The translations under genes and the position numbers were made by a program. Below are positions 33,020 through 42,553 of a stretch of DNA of 64,000 nucleotides, one piece after another. The notes under the pieces were generated by a model that made no database searches, was not told the origin of the DNA, and saw nothing but the letters and a program-made list of their open reading frames with translations. Source of the DNA: Pseudomonas rhizophila (GTDB lineage Bacteria; Pseudomonadota; Gammaproteobacteria; Pseudomonadales; Pseudomonadaceae). The stretch covers positions 2,572,128 to 2,636,127 of the forward strand of contig NZ_CP024081.1 in the NCBI RefSeq assembly GCF_003033885.1. Reading direction: 5' to 3'. How positions within the stretch are numbered: position 1 is the first letter of the stretch; the number at the start of each line of letters is the position of its first letter.

Positions 33020-33425
33020 TCAGGTGCTTCGCGTCTTGACGATCCGCTCGCGCAGCCAGGTGCTATCAGCGGCCTGGCTGCACGGCGTTTCAAGGTGAAT
33101 CCCGACAAGCCTTCAGGCGCTTGATGGTTTGCCGGGCGGGATCAACCGTGGCCGCACCGGCATGGCACAGGTTGATACTCTGCAAGATGGCGCGCACATG
33201 CTTGTACATGCCCTCGGCTTTATAAGTGGGGCGCATGCCAGTGCGGGTGTTGATGAACAACTCGTCGTCGAAACAGGTCCGCAGTTTCTTGAGGCAGTAG
33301 CTGACCGTTGACTGGCTGACACACAAAGCCTCGGATACACCGGTGACGCTGCTTTGCTCGTACACAGCGTTAAACACCATGAGGTCTTGCATATCGAGTT
33401 TTCTGAGGGAGTTACTGTTCAGCAT
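33020..33425 (-). pseudogene. LysR-type regulator, internally deleted and frameshifted
   Basis: The open part (33090-33425, 111 codons) is an intact LysR DNA-binding domain: SLRKLDMQDLMVFNAVYEQ, the helix-turn-helix EALCVSQSTVSYCLKKLR and FDDELFINTRTGMRPT. It then runs through CHAGAATVDPARQ and stops at RLKACRDSP instead of entering the ~200-residue effector domain. In another frame directly afterwards (to 33020) I read DSTWLRERIVKTRST then stop, which looks like the C-terminal tail of such regulators (W-L-R-E). An internal deletion with frameshift explains both. The remaining N-terminal part could still be made and bind DNA. Confidence 0.7.
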
Positions 33426-33946
33426 CCGTTCTGTCTCTCTCTGTGCTCCTTGCGCGGATCTTGCGCAAACCAGACCCTTGATCCTAACGGAACGATCGTC
33501 CCAGGAGAATGCCAGGCGAGCGGTTTCACGGTCGCGAGTGGGACAGATAATGTAATGAACACGACGGATCTTCAGCATTCGATTCTCTGGCCGATTGTTT
33601 AGCTCGTTGCGATCCAAGCTCCATCAAATCAAGGTTTAACCGGCTTTGGTGACGTGGGACTCTGCCAAAGTGTGTTTCCTGTGATGTCTTTTATGGACGG
33701 TTGGCCCGCAGCAATCCAATACCCTTCATTCGCCGCAATGGGGCCGGTGGGCAGGTTTATGTCCGGGGTCTCTCCCACGCTGTGTGCGCTGCCCTCTGAA
33801 CTGGCTTTTTGGGCACTCTGGCATTGTCGCCACGCCCGTCCTCCAGATACTTGTATTTCCTGTTGATCCTAAACAGTGTTCGTTGATCGCGAGCACAGGC
33901 TGACGGTGCTTTGTCGCCCGTCCGACATGAAAATACGAGCGTTCTC
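33426..33946. other. Intergenic region with no recognised gene
   Basis: A 521-bp stretch between the LysR-type pseudogene and the glutamine-synthetase-like gene. The short open frames on both strands have no family features and lack good ribosome-binding sites, and I see no RNA gene. It may carry regulatory sequence of the decayed regulator or further debris from its former neighbours. Confidence 0.4.
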
Positions 33947-35329
33947 ATGAGTTCTGCCCACCTCTCTTTTGCCCCCCTGCATCAAGCCCAGGCGTTCCTG
34001 GAGCAAAATCCGGATATTGAGCTGTTCGAGCTGTTTATTCTCGACAGCAACGGTGTGCCTCGGGGCAAACTGCTGCACCGGGATGAGTTGCTGGCGCTTT
34101 ACGAAAGTGGGCGGCCCTTGCCCAGTACCATTCTCGGGTTGACCATCAATGGCGACGACGTGGAAAACTCCGGGCTGGTGTGGGATGTTGGCGACATCGA
34201 TTGCCGGGCTTATCCCATCAGCGGCAGCTTGCAGCGAATGCCCTGGCGGCTGATCCCCACTGCGGCAGTGCAGATCAGCATGCATCCTCAGGAAGGCATG
34301 CCCGCGACCATCGCCGATCCGCGTTATTTGCTCAGTCAAGTGATCGACGCTTTGCAGGCCGATGGCTATTACCCGGTGATGGCGGCGGAGCTGGAGTTCT
34401 ATCTGTTGGACGCGCAGCGCGACAGCCAGGGCCGGCCGCAACCGGCGCGGGACGCTGATGGCGGCCGACCCGGTGCCACGCAGGTCTATGGCTTGCGCGA
34501 GCTGGAACAGATCGAACCGTTCCTGGCGGACCTCTATTCCGCCTGCAAGTCGCAGGGGATCCCGGCCCGAACGGCCATTTCCGAATACGCGCCGGGCCAG
34601 GTGGAAATCACCCTCCAACACCGCACCGATGCCTTGCAGGCCATGGATGAGGCGGTGCGCTACAAACGTCTGGTCAAAGGCGTGGCGCATAAACACGGCA
34701 TGCAGGCGTGTTTCATGGCCAAGCCGTTCGCGGAACTGGCGGGTTCGGGCATGCACATGCACGTCAGCCTGGCGGATAGCGAGGGCCATAACCTGTTTGC
34801 CAGCGAAGCCGCCGATGGCACGCCGCTGCTGCGTCATGCGGTGGGCGGGATGCTCGACACGTTGCTCGACTCACTGCTGATGTTCTGTCCGAATGCCAAT
34901 TCCTATCGGCGCTTCCAGAGCAACAGCTACGCGCCGCTGGCAGCAACCTGGGGCGTGGACAATCGCACCGTGAGCCTGAGGATACCGGGCGGGCCGGCAT
35001 TTTCGCGGCATATCGAACATCGTATTTGTGGTGCCGACGCCAACCCGTACCTGGCCGCCGCAGCGATACTGGCCGGCATCCATCGCGGCATTCGTGAACA
35101 GTGCGATCCCGGTGCGCCAGTGGCGGGCAACGGCTATGCCCAGGCGAGCGAATTGCTGCCCACCGACTGGCTCACCACCTTGCGCACGCTTGAAGCCTCG
35201 ACCTGGGCCAGGCAAGCCTTCGGCGATGAGTTCCTCAGGGTGTACCTGGCGGTCAAACGCGCCGAATACCGTCAGTTCATGGGCGAGGTCGGAGAGCAGG
35301 ACTGGCGTTGGTACATCCATCAGGCTTGA
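33947..35329 (+). CDS. Glutamine synthetase-family ligase (gamma-glutamylputrescine synthetase-like)
   Basis: A 460-residue member of the glutamine synthetase superfamily nearer to PuuA/PauA-type gamma-glutamyl-polyamine ligases than to GlnA: the N-terminus has FILDSNGVPRGKLLHRDEL, the catalytic barrel has AAELEFYLLD, EYAPGQVEITLQ, GSGMHMHVSL and NSYRRFQSNSYAPLAATWGVDNR. The start at 33947 (MSSAHLSFAPLHQ) is preferred over an upstream TTG, though no strong ribosome-binding site is seen. Polyamine catabolic neighbours are absent, so the amine substrate is uncertain. Confidence 0.85.
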   Translation: MSSAHLSFAPLHQAQAFLEQNPDIELFELFILDSNGVPRGKLLHRDELLALYESGRPLPSTILGLTINGDDVENSGLVWDVGDIDCRAYPISGSLQRMPWRLIPTAAVQISMHPQEGMPATIADPRYLLSQVIDALQADGYYPVMAAELEFYLLDAQRDSQGRPQPARDADGGRPGATQVYGLRELEQIEPFLADLYSACKSQGIPARTAISEYAPGQVEITLQHRTDALQAMDEAVRYKRLVKGVAHKHGMQACFMAKPFAELAGSGMHMHVSLADSEGHNLFASEAADGTPLLRHAVGGMLDTLLDSLLMFCPNANSYRRFQSNSYAPLAATWGVDNRTVSLRIPGGPAFSRHIEHRICGADANPYLAAAAILAGIHRGIREQCDPGAPVAGNGYAQASELLPTDWLTTLRTLEASTWARQAFGDEFLRVYLAVKRAEYRQFMGEVGEQDWRWYIHQA

Positions 35330-35519
35330 ACCGAGCGACAATCTGCACGTCGGATCGGACGTGCGGCTTGCTACTTGAAAAATTATTTAATGGCAACTTT
35401 TTCACGAAAAATTGATAGTGACCTGCCTAAAGTTTGTGTTGCCGTAGCACAGTAGTTTTTCAAACTTTCCTGCGGTATTTGCTTTCCATAGCGCAACTTC
35501 CAGGAAACTTTAAAACCTC

Positions 35520-37169
35520 ATGCTGACCATTAAACCCGTGCGCCCCGAGTGGGTGACGCTGGTCGCCAGTGTCTTTTTATTAGTGGGCTTCAACGTTGTG
35601 CTCTGGCAGCACCTGCATACCATTACGGCAGGTGACGGCGGGGGCGTGCTGATCGGCGTGGCGTTTGCGGTGCTGGTATTGTTCGCCTTCAACTTGGTGC
35701 TGACACTGGTAGCGTTCCGTGGGCTGTTCAAGCCTGTGCTGATGTTGCTTTTTCTGATCAGCGCCGGTGTGGCGTACTTCATGGCTCAGTATGGCGTGCT
35801 GATCGATGCCGGGATGTTTCGTAACTTTGCTGAAACCAATGCCACAGAGGTGCGTGATTTATTGTCGTTAAAGTTGTTTGCCTACCTCGGTTTATTAGGC
35901 GTGTTGCCGTCCTGGTTGTTATTTAAAACGCCGATCAGCTATCGCCGCTGGCCCAAAGAACTGTTAAGCAAGTTAGTGGTGAGTGGGGTGTCGGCGGCGG
36001 TGATCGGCATGGTCGCCCTGGCCAATTACCAAGGGTTGTCTTCATTGTTTCGCAATCATCATGAATTGCATTTGATGGTGGTACCGAGCAACTACATCGG
36101 TGCGTCGATCGGGTACTTGCGTGAACAGGTCGCGTCGGCCAAACAGCCCTTCATCACCTTGGGAGAGGATGCGAGTCGTAATCCGGTCTGGCAAACCCAT
36201 GCCCGCAAGTCCCTGACCGTACTGGTGGTGGGGGAGAGCGCCCGTGCCGAGAACTTCGGCATTCTGGGCTATAACCGCGATACCACGCCGCAACTCAATC
36301 AAGAAGCCGGCCTGATCGCCTTCACTGATGTGCACTCCTGCGGTACGGAAACCGCGGTATCGGTGCCGTGTATGTTTTCCAACATGGGCCGCAAGAACTA
36401 CGACGCCAGCAAGGCCAGGAACGAAGAAGGCCTGCTCGATGTGCTCAAGCGCGCCGGGCTGGAGGTGATCTGGCGTGACAATCAGTCGGGCTGCAAAGGC
36501 ACTTGCGACCGGGTCACTGTGCAGGATGTCAGCAATCTCAAAGACCCGGCCCTGTGCGCCAACAGTGAGTGTCGCGACGAAATTCTGCTCCAGGGCCTGC
36601 AGCATTTCATCGACACCCTCGACAAGGACACCGTGCTGGTGCTCCACCAAATGGGCAGTCACGGGCCGGAGTATTTCAAGCGCTATCCCAAGCAATACGA
36701 ACATTTCACCCCGGTGTGCCAAAGCAATGCGCTGAACAATTGCAGCCGCCAGAGCATCGTCAACGGCTACGACAACACGCTGGTGTACACCGACCATGTG
36801 TTATCGACCCTGATCGACCTGCTGCGGGCCAATCAGGACAAGGTCGACACAGCGATGCTGTACCTGTCCGACCACGGCGAGTCCCTGGGCGAGTACAACC
36901 TGTTTCTCCATGGCACGCCCTACATGCTCGCCCCGGAACAACAGAAACACGTGGCGATGCTGGCCTGGTTTTCCGACAGCTATCAGAAGTCCTTCTCCGT
37001 CGACACCCATTGCCTGCAACTGAGCCGGGACAAGCCCTTGAGCCAGGACAATCTGTTTCATTCGATGCTCGGGCTGCTGGAAGTCAACAGCAAGGTCTAC
37101 AACCGGGACCTGGACCTGTTTGCCGGTTGCCGTGGCGCGGTCATTGACGGGGTATTGGCCCGGCAGTGA
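35520..37169 (+). CDS. eptA: Lipid A phosphoethanolamine transferase EptA
   Basis: A 549-residue inner-membrane enzyme that adds phosphoethanolamine to lipid A and so raises polymyxin tolerance. Five N-terminal transmembrane helices (about 1-200) precede a periplasmic sulfatase-fold domain. The catalytic Thr278 lies in CGTETAVSVPCMFS, within a Cys274-Cys284 pair as in MCR-type enzymes; zinc-site residues are in VVGESARAENF and LSDHGESLGE, and LHQMGSHGPEYFKRYP is also diagnostic. It stands alone after an AT-rich 190-bp leader. This is a chromosomal, intrinsic copy with no transposon nearby. Confidence 0.93.
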   Translation: MLTIKPVRPEWVTLVASVFLLVGFNVVLWQHLHTITAGDGGGVLIGVAFAVLVLFAFNLVLTLVAFRGLFKPVLMLLFLISAGVAYFMAQYGVLIDAGMFRNFAETNATEVRDLLSLKLFAYLGLLGVLPSWLLFKTPISYRRWPKELLSKLVVSGVSAAVIGMVALANYQGLSSLFRNHHELHLMVVPSNYIGASIGYLREQVASAKQPFITLGEDASRNPVWQTHARKSLTVLVVGESARAENFGILGYNRDTTPQLNQEAGLIAFTDVHSCGTETAVSVPCMFSNMGRKNYDASKARNEEGLLDVLKRAGLEVIWRDNQSGCKGTCDRVTVQDVSNLKDPALCANSECRDEILLQGLQHFIDTLDKDTVLVLHQMGSHGPEYFKRYPKQYEHFTPVCQSNALNNCSRQSIVNGYDNTLVYTDHVLSTLIDLLRANQDKVDTAMLYLSDHGESLGEYNLFLHGTPYMLAPEQQKHVAMLAWFSDSYQKSFSVDTHCLQLSRDKPLSQDNLFHSMLGLLEVNSKVYNRDLDLFAGCRGAVIDGVLARQ

Positions 37170-37239
37170 GCGCCTCGACTTTTTTTTCACGTACGGGTGG
37201 TTAGCCTGTTCCTATTCATCTTTCCCAAGAGCGGTTGGT

Positions 37240-37881
37240 ATGTCTGGGCAACCCCCATCCCCCGTAGAGATCGAGTTCGCCAGGCATCATGACCGGGAAC
37301 ACGCGCGCATTTGCCGTCAAGCGGCGCCCAGGCGACTGCGCCTGGCGTTCTGGCGTGACGAGCAATTGGTCCGCAATGCCTTGAAAGCCGCCGGTGAACC
37401 GGGGCTGGTGCTGGATGTGACCTGTGGCGCGGGCCGGTTCTGGCCGGTGCTGGCCGAACATGCCAACCGGGTGATCCTGGCGGCGGACCCCTCGCCAGAC
37501 ATGCTCGATCACGCCCGCACCCACCATGGCGGCGCGTTGCTGGAGCGGGTCACGACCTTTCCCAGTTCGGCATTCACCCTCGGCCTGTCGGCTAACGCGG
37601 TGGACTGTATTTTGTGTCTGCAACTGTTTCGGCACGTCAAGGCCAGTGAGCATCGGCTGGCGCTGTTGCGCGAATTTCATCGGGTCAGCCGTGACACGGT
37701 GATTGTGTCGGTGCAAATTGAAGGTCGCCTCAACATCGGACCTGCACCGCACCGCGGCCTGGCGGACAAGGCTGAAGTTGAAGCCGAGTTCCGCCAGGCC
37801 GGTTTCACCCTGCTGTGGTATCAGGATTTTCTGCCTGGGTTTGCGCTGACGCGGGTTTATGCGTTGTGCAAGGCCGGTTAA
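37240..37881 (+). CDS. Class I SAM-dependent methyltransferase
   Basis: A 213-residue methyltransferase (start at 37240, MSGQPPSPVEIEFARHHDREH; the longer upstream frame runs back into eptA). SAM motif I is VLDVTCGAGRFWPVLAEH near residue 60, motif II ILAADPSPDMLDHAR, and AVDCILCLQLFRHV is the post-II region. The C-terminal FLPGFALTRVY is typical of small methyltransferases of unknown specificity. It lies 70 bp after eptA on the same strand, so cotranscription is possible. Confidence 0.8.
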   Translation: MSGQPPSPVEIEFARHHDREHARICRQAAPRRLRLAFWRDEQLVRNALKAAGEPGLVLDVTCGAGRFWPVLAEHANRVILAADPSPDMLDHARTHHGGALLERVTTFPSSAFTLGLSANAVDCILCLQLFRHVKASEHRLALLREFHRVSRDTVIVSVQIEGRLNIGPAPHRGLADKAEVEAEFRQAGFTLLWYQDFLPGFALTRVYALCKAG

Positions 37882-38002
37882 TTCCCGATGTAGGACTATT
37901 CTTGCCTTCGCGCAGGCGATTTCTCTCAGGCTCCCGCTCTATGGATGCTCGCAATCGCTGACGGCGATATATACTGCGCGCCATTCTTCAAGGGAGAGCC
38001 GT

Positions 38003-39136
38003 GTGGCCATCGATATTCACTGGATTCGCGACAACGATAGCCTCGGTCAGTTTTGCGCCCAATGGCAGCAGTTGCCATTCGTCGCCCTCGACACTGAATT
38101 CATGCGGGTCGACACGTTTTATCCCATTGCCGGTTTGTTGCAGATCGGCGACGGCGAGCGTGCCTATCTGATCGACCCCTTGACCATCGACAACTGGAAG
38201 CCCCTGGCCGCGTTGCTGGAGAACCCGGCAGTGCTCAAGGTGCTGCACGCCTGCAGCGAAGACCTTGAAGTGCTGCTGCGCTTGACCGGCAGCCTGCCTG
38301 CGCCGCTGTTCGACACTCAATTGGCCGCCGCCTACCTGAACCTGGGTTTTTCCATGGGTTATTCCCGGCTGGTACAGGACGTGTTGGGCATCGACTTGCC
38401 CAAGGGCGAAACCCGCTCTGATTGGTTGCAAAGACCCCTGTCGGAAACGCAGATCAGCTACGCCGCTGAAGATGCAGTGCATCTGGCGGAAGTTTTCGTA
38501 CAGCTACGCCCGAAGCTTTCTGACGAAAAATACGCCTGGGTCCTGGAGGATGGCGCCGAGCTGGTGGCCAACCTGCGTCGCGAAGTCGACCCCTATGAGG
38601 TTTATCGCGAGGCCAAGCTGGCCTGGAAACTTTCCCGTGCCCAACTGGCCGTGCTGCGCGAGCTATGCGCCTGGCGCGAGCGGGAAGCGCGGGCTCGTGA
38701 CCTGCCGCGTAACCGGGTCATTCGCGAGCATTCGCTGTGGCCCCTGGCCCGCACTCAGCCGGATAACCTCGGTGCGTTGGCGAAAATCGAAGACATGCAC
38801 CCGCGTACCGTGCGCCAGGACGGCGAGTTCCTGCTGGAGCTGATCAAACGCGCCGCCAGCGTGCCGCCCGAACAATGGCCGCCAGCCGTGGCCGAGCCCT
38901 TGCCCATCGAGGCTTCGGCGCTGGTCAAGCGTCTGCGGGCACTGGGGCAGGCTGAGGCCGAGCGCCTGGGAATCGCCCCTGAACTGATGCTGCGCAAGAA
39001 AACCCTCGAGGCGCTGATCAAGAGCGGCTTTCCCGAGGGCCCTTACCAATTGCCCGATTCGCTGCGTGGCTGGCGCCGCGAATTGATGGGCCAGGCGCTG
39101 CTCGACAGCCTGGCCACCGCCGGAGAACAGCCTTGA
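38003..39136 (+). CDS. rnd: Ribonuclease D
   Basis: A 377-residue 3'-5' exoribonuclease that trims tRNA and other stable RNA ends. It is read from a GTG at 38003 after AAGGGAGAG; this gives the family length. The DEDDy exonuclease motifs are [16 protein letters not shown] (D-x-E), [13 protein letters not shown] (D), and [15 protein letters not shown] (Y and D), followed by an HRDC domain in the C-terminal half ([17 protein letters not shown] and DLPRN). It is coupled to ycgL through an overlapping TTGA, which suggests joint expression. Confidence 0.94.
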   Translation: MAIDIHWIRDNDSLGQFCAQWQQLPFVALDTEFMRVDTFYPIAGLLQIGDGERAYLIDPLTIDNWKPLAALLENPAVLKVLHACSEDLEVLLRLTGSLPAPLFDTQLAAAYLNLGFSMGYSRLVQDVLGIDLPKGETRSDWLQRPLSETQISYAAEDAVHLAEVFVQLRPKLSDEKYAWVLEDGAELVANLRREVDPYEVYREAKLAWKLSRAQLAVLRELCAWREREARARDLPRNRVIREHSLWPLARTQPDNLGALAKIEDMHPRTVRQDGEFLLELIKRAASVPPEQWPPAVAEPLPIEASALVKRLRALGQAEAERLGIAPELMLRKKTLEALIKSGFPEGPYQLPDSLRGWRRELMGQALLDSLATAGEQP

Positions 39137-39426
39137 AACGTATCTGCTCGATCTACCGAAGCTCGAAGAAAAACGAGATGTACCTGTATGTGCTCAAAAG
39201 CGATGCCCTGGAGCGTGTGCCCGAGCCCTTGATGGCTGCCTTTGGCAAGGCGATCCATGCCTTTGACCTGGTGCTGAGCCCCGAGCGCAAGCTGTCGCGG
39301 GAAGACATCAACCTGGTGCTGGAAAACCTCGATACCCAGGGTTATCACTTGCAGATGCCACCGGCTGAAGACGAATACATCGAGCATCTGCCGGAAGAGT
39401 TGCTGCGACGCAACGACCCGGTCTGA
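39133..39426 (+). CDS. ycgL: YcgL domain protein
   Basis: A 97-residue protein of the YcgL family ([20 protein letters not shown], then [22 protein letters not shown]), small alpha/beta fold of unknown function found next to rnd in gammaproteobacteria. It starts at a TTG that overlaps the rnd stop codon, consistent with translational coupling. The conserved C-terminal QGYHLQMPP segment is present. Confidence 0.92.
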   Translation: MKRICSIYRSSKKNEMYLYVLKSDALERVPEPLMAAFGKAIHAFDLVLSPERKLSREDINLVLENLDTQGYHLQMPPAEDEYIEHLPEELLRRNDPV

Positions 39427-39549
39427 CGGTACCCCGAGGCACCTTTCCCGGGCCTCTTGAAACACTGGAATGGTTTATTGGCGATGGCCGCAAGGATGGA
39501 GCGACACTCTGTCGGCGGTCGTCTGCATAGTTTTTGAAAGGTTTGATCC

Positions 39550-40482
39550 ATGCGCGTTCTGATTGCCGAACACGATCACGCGGTGTACGCCCAGCTTCTG
39601 CGACAGGCTGCACCCGATATCCAAGTCCTGACCAGTGGCGACTCCGCCGAACTGTCGCGACTGGCCGCCGACTGCCCGGTCTGGCTGGGCCAGCCCGATC
39701 TGCTGGCCACCCTGTTGCGTCAAGGCCATCAGCCCCAGTGGCTGCAATCGACCTGGGCGGGCATCACGCCGCTGCTGGCCGAGGGCTTGACGCGTGATTA
39801 TCGCCTGACCCGTGCGGTGGGCATTTTCGGCCAGGTGATGGCCGAGTACGTCCTTACCTATATGCTCGGTCATGAGCGCGAGGTGCTGGCGCGGCTGGTC
39901 AGCCAGGTCGAGCGCAAGTGGGACAACCGTCAGGGCCAGAGTCTGGCCGGGCGCAAGGCACTGATCGTTGGGACCGGCGATATCGGCCAGCGGGTAGCGC
40001 AGTTCCTGCTGCCGTTTGGTGTGCAGCTGTATGGCATTGCCAGCGAAGCCCGGGAGCTGGCGCCGTTCATTGAGGTCGGGGCGCTGAAGGATCTGCCGCG
40101 CATGGTGGGGGAGGTGGATTATGTGATCAACCTGCTGCCCAACACGCCGGACACCCACGATATATACGACGCGACGCTGTTCAGGCAATTCAAACCCACC
40201 GGGCTGTTCATCAATGTCGGACGCGGCGTGGCCGTGGTCGATGCCGATCTGGTGCAAGCCTTGAAGGAAGGGCACCTGGCCGGCGCGGTCATTGACGTTT
40301 GCCGCCAGGAGCCGTTGCCACAGCGGCATCCTTTCTGGACGGCCTGGGGCCTGCTGCTGACCGGCCATAGCTCGGCACCGACGTCGCCGGCGATGATGGT
40401 GCAGTTGTTCCTGGAAAACCTGCGGGCCTACCAGGCCGGCGAAACCTTGCGCGGGGAAGTGGATTTCGATCGGGGATATTAG
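39550..40482 (+). CDS. D-2-hydroxyacid dehydrogenase family protein
   Basis: A 310-residue NAD(P)-dependent dehydrogenase of the D-2-hydroxyacid family (glyoxylate/hydroxypyruvate reductase type, GhrA-like). The cofactor motif is LIVGTGDIGQRVAQFL near residue 138, followed by INLLPNTPDTHDIYD and FINVGRGVAVVDADLVQALKEGHLAGAVIDVCRQEPLP with the catalytic Arg region; the catalytic His is in LLTGHSSAPTSP. Oxidoreductase direction and substrate cannot be fixed from sequence. Confidence 0.9.
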   Translation: MRVLIAEHDHAVYAQLLRQAAPDIQVLTSGDSAELSRLAADCPVWLGQPDLLATLLRQGHQPQWLQSTWAGITPLLAEGLTRDYRLTRAVGIFGQVMAEYVLTYMLGHEREVLARLVSQVERKWDNRQGQSLAGRKALIVGTGDIGQRVAQFLLPFGVQLYGIASEARELAPFIEVGALKDLPRMVGEVDYVINLLPNTPDTHDIYDATLFRQFKPTGLFINVGRGVAVVDADLVQALKEGHLAGAVIDVCRQEPLPQRHPFWTAWGLLLTGHSSAPTSPAMMVQLFLENLRAYQAGETLRGEVDFDRGY

Positions 40483-40498
40483 ACCGAGCCAATCAACT

Positions 40499-40588
40499 TG
40501 TGGGAGCGAGCCTGCTCGCGATAGCGGTTTGCCAGTCGGCATCAATGCTGGCTGATCCGGCGCTATCGCGAGCAGGCTCGCTCCCACA
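40499..40588 (+). repeat. REPIN, 90-bp standard form
   Basis: A perfect-armed REPIN: TGTGGGAGCGAGCCTGCTCG and its inverted copy at the ends, with a variable centre. It has the same 90-bp length as the copies at 45245, 57538 and 61649. It lies after the 2-hydroxyacid dehydrogenase gene. Confidence 0.93.
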
Positions 40589-40744
40589 GTGATCTTCAGC
40601 GGTCACCCCATCGGTGTTCTCGGCCAATCCATTTACGGACTTCGCCAACACAACGCCCTACCGACAGTCGCCCATGCTTGGCCTGAAGAGGCCCCGGCAC
40701 TAGACTGACGGCCTTTTCACCATCTGATGCTGATTGCTTGAGCC

Positions 40745-41194
40745 ATGGCCGCCAAAGTCGAACCGTTCTGGATACGTAAAACCCTCGATCAGCTTGATGC
40801 GCAGGAATGGGAATCGCTGTGTGACGGCTGTGGCCTGTGCTGCCTGCAAAAACTCGAAGACGAAGACGACAACAGCGTCTACTACACGCGCATCGCTTGC
40901 AAATTGCTGGACTTGAAAACCTGCCAGTGCACCGACTATTCCCGGCGCCGCGACTTTGTTCCCGATTGCATCCAGCTCACACCGGGCAAGGCCGATGAGT
41001 TCAAATGGTTGCCACCGACCTGCGGTTATCGCCTGGTCAGTGAGGGCAAGGATCTGCCGTTATGGCACCACCTGGTCTGTGGCGATCGCGATGCCGTGCA
41101 CCACGAACGCATTTCCCAATCCGGGCGCATGCTGGCCGAAGGCAGCGTGCCCGAGGACGATTGGGAAGATCATCTGATTTTTCGCGCCGGCTGA
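40745..41194 (+). CDS. ycgN: YcgN-family cysteine cluster protein
   Basis: A 149-residue UPF0260 (YcgN) protein with eight cysteines grouped as [11 protein letters not shown] and [15 protein letters not shown] motifs, expected to bind metal, possibly iron-sulfur or zinc. The start [17 protein letters not shown] is typical. The C-terminal [16 protein letters not shown] is a family hallmark. In many gammaproteobacteria ycgN lies close to ycgL and rnd, as here. Function is unknown. Confidence 0.92.
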   Translation: MAAKVEPFWIRKTLDQLDAQEWESLCDGCGLCCLQKLEDEDDNSVYYTRIACKLLDLKTCQCTDYSRRRDFVPDCIQLTPGKADEFKWLPPTCGYRLVSEGKDLPLWHHLVCGDRDAVHHERISQSGRMLAEGSVPEDDWEDHLIFRAG

Positions 41195-41225
41195 ATGCCG
41201 GGCATCGCACCATCAGGGAGAACCC

Positions 41226-42455
41226 ATGGCAGCAGGATTGAAAAGGATGCTCGCAGCCGGGCTGTGGGCGGTGTGCGGGCCGCTGTGGGCGGCGCAGAAA
41301 GTCGATCTGGATTATCACGTGCACCTGTTGCCGCAAAGCGATCAGGCCGAAGTGCGCCTGACCCTGGCGCGGGGTTCGGCAGTGCGCAGCCTGGACTTCG
41401 ACCTCGGCGATGGCAGCCGCTACAGCCACTTCAAGGCCGACGGTCAATGGCAGCTCATCCCGGGCAATGAGACACGCGGCGTTTGGCGTCCCAGTGCCGA
41501 CAAGGCGAGCCTGAGCTATCGCGTGCGCATCAGTAATACTCGCAAGAACGGTACGTTTGAAACCCGTATGACCCCGGGATGGGGGCTTCTGCGCGGCGAC
41601 GATCTTGTGCCGCCGGCCAAGTTGGATCAGCAGGATGGCACTGAGCTGGTGTCACGTTTGCAATTTGAACTGCCCGACGGCTGGAAAAGCATCGAAACGG
41701 CCTGGCCGCGCATCGGCAAGCAACGCTTTCGCATCGACAACCCCGCGCGGCTGTTCGATCGTCCCACCGGCTGGATGCTCGCCGGCAAACTCGGAAGCCG
41801 TCGCACACGCCTGGGAGAGACCGAGGTGACGGTGGCCTCACCCCAAGGCCAGGGCATGCGCCGGATGGATGTGCTGACGCTGCTGACGTTCGTCTGGCCG
41901 CAAGTGCAGGCGCTGGTGCCGCGTCATCCCGGCAAGCTGCTGATCATCGGCGCGTCAGATCCGATGTGGCGTGGCGCCCAGGCCGGGCATGAATCGATTT
42001 ATCTGCACACTCGTCCGCCGCTGGTCAGCGAACGCGGCAATAGCCCGTTGTTGCGGGAGTTGGTGCAGATGCTGGCGCGCGTCAACGATCGTGAGCGCAG
42101 TGACTGGATCAGCGAAGGGTTGGCCGAGTATTACGCCATCGAATTGCTGCGCCGGGCTGGCGGCATGAGTGATGAGCGCTACCAGAGCCTGGACGACCGG
42201 TTGGCTCGGGACAGCAAAGGCGTCAGCACCTTGCGTGGCGAGCAGGTCCGCCCGGCGACGGTGGCCAAGGCGGTGTTGCTGTTGCAGGAGCTGGACCGCG
42301 AGATTCGTTTGAAAACCCGCAACAAGCGCTCGCTCGATGACGTGCTGCACGCCGCCATGCGTCTGGAGACGGTTGATACCCAGGAGTTTGTCCAGCTCAG
42401 CGAGAGCGTTCTGGGGGAGAGTTCTACTGTGCTGGAAACTCGGTTACTTCAGTAA
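41226..42455 (+). CDS. Putative M61-like (glycyl aminopeptidase-like) protein with altered zinc site
   Basis: A 409-residue protein with a signal-like N-terminus (MAAGLKRMLAAGLWAVCGPL, cleavage near WAA). The overall plan resembles M61/gluzincin peptidases: a beta-rich N-terminal domain and a helical domain with the conserved W-I-S-E-G-L-A-E-Y-Y (294-303), where Glu297 is the usual third ligand. The HExxH helix should lie about 20 residues before it, but the segment reads LRELVQ (276-281), with Arg and Gln replacing both zinc histidines. The protein is therefore probably not a classical zinc peptidase. Identification by fold pattern only. Confidence 0.6.
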   Translation: MAAGLKRMLAAGLWAVCGPLWAAQKVDLDYHVHLLPQSDQAEVRLTLARGSAVRSLDFDLGDGSRYSHFKADGQWQLIPGNETRGVWRPSADKASLSYRVRISNTRKNGTFETRMTPGWGLLRGDDLVPPAKLDQQDGTELVSRLQFELPDGWKSIETAWPRIGKQRFRIDNPARLFDRPTGWMLAGKLGSRRTRLGETEVTVASPQGQGMRRMDVLTLLTFVWPQVQALVPRHPGKLLIIGASDPMWRGAQAGHESIYLHTRPPLVSERGNSPLLRELVQMLARVNDRERSDWISEGLAEYYAIELLRRAGGMSDERYQSLDDRLARDSKGVSTLRGEQVRPATVAKAVLLLQELDREIRLKTRNKRSLDDVLHAAMRLETVDTQEFVQLSESVLGESSTVLETRLLQ

Positions 42456-42459
42456 TACC

Positions 42460-42539
42460 GCTATCGCGAGCAGGCTCGCTCCCACATTGACCAGCGTTGC
42501 ACTCAATATGTGGGAGCAAGGCTTGCCCGCGATGGGGCC
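42460..42539 (+). repeat. REPIN, TGTGGGAGC family with one divergent arm
   Basis: An inverted pair: GCTATCGCGAGCAGGCTCG on the left and TGTGGGAGCAAGGCTTGCCC on the right. The right arm belongs to a related subtype (GCAAGGCTTGC core), so the two arms are not perfect partners. It starts 4 bp after the stop of the M61-like gene. Confidence 0.85.
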
Positions 42540-42553
42540 ATCAGCCAGTAAAA

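Noticed and set aside
33654..33866. A 70-codon frame in the gap before the glutamine-synthetase-like gene
   Set aside because: There is no ribosome-binding site, the composition is Cys/Trp-rich, and the frame has no recognised similarity; not supported as a gene.
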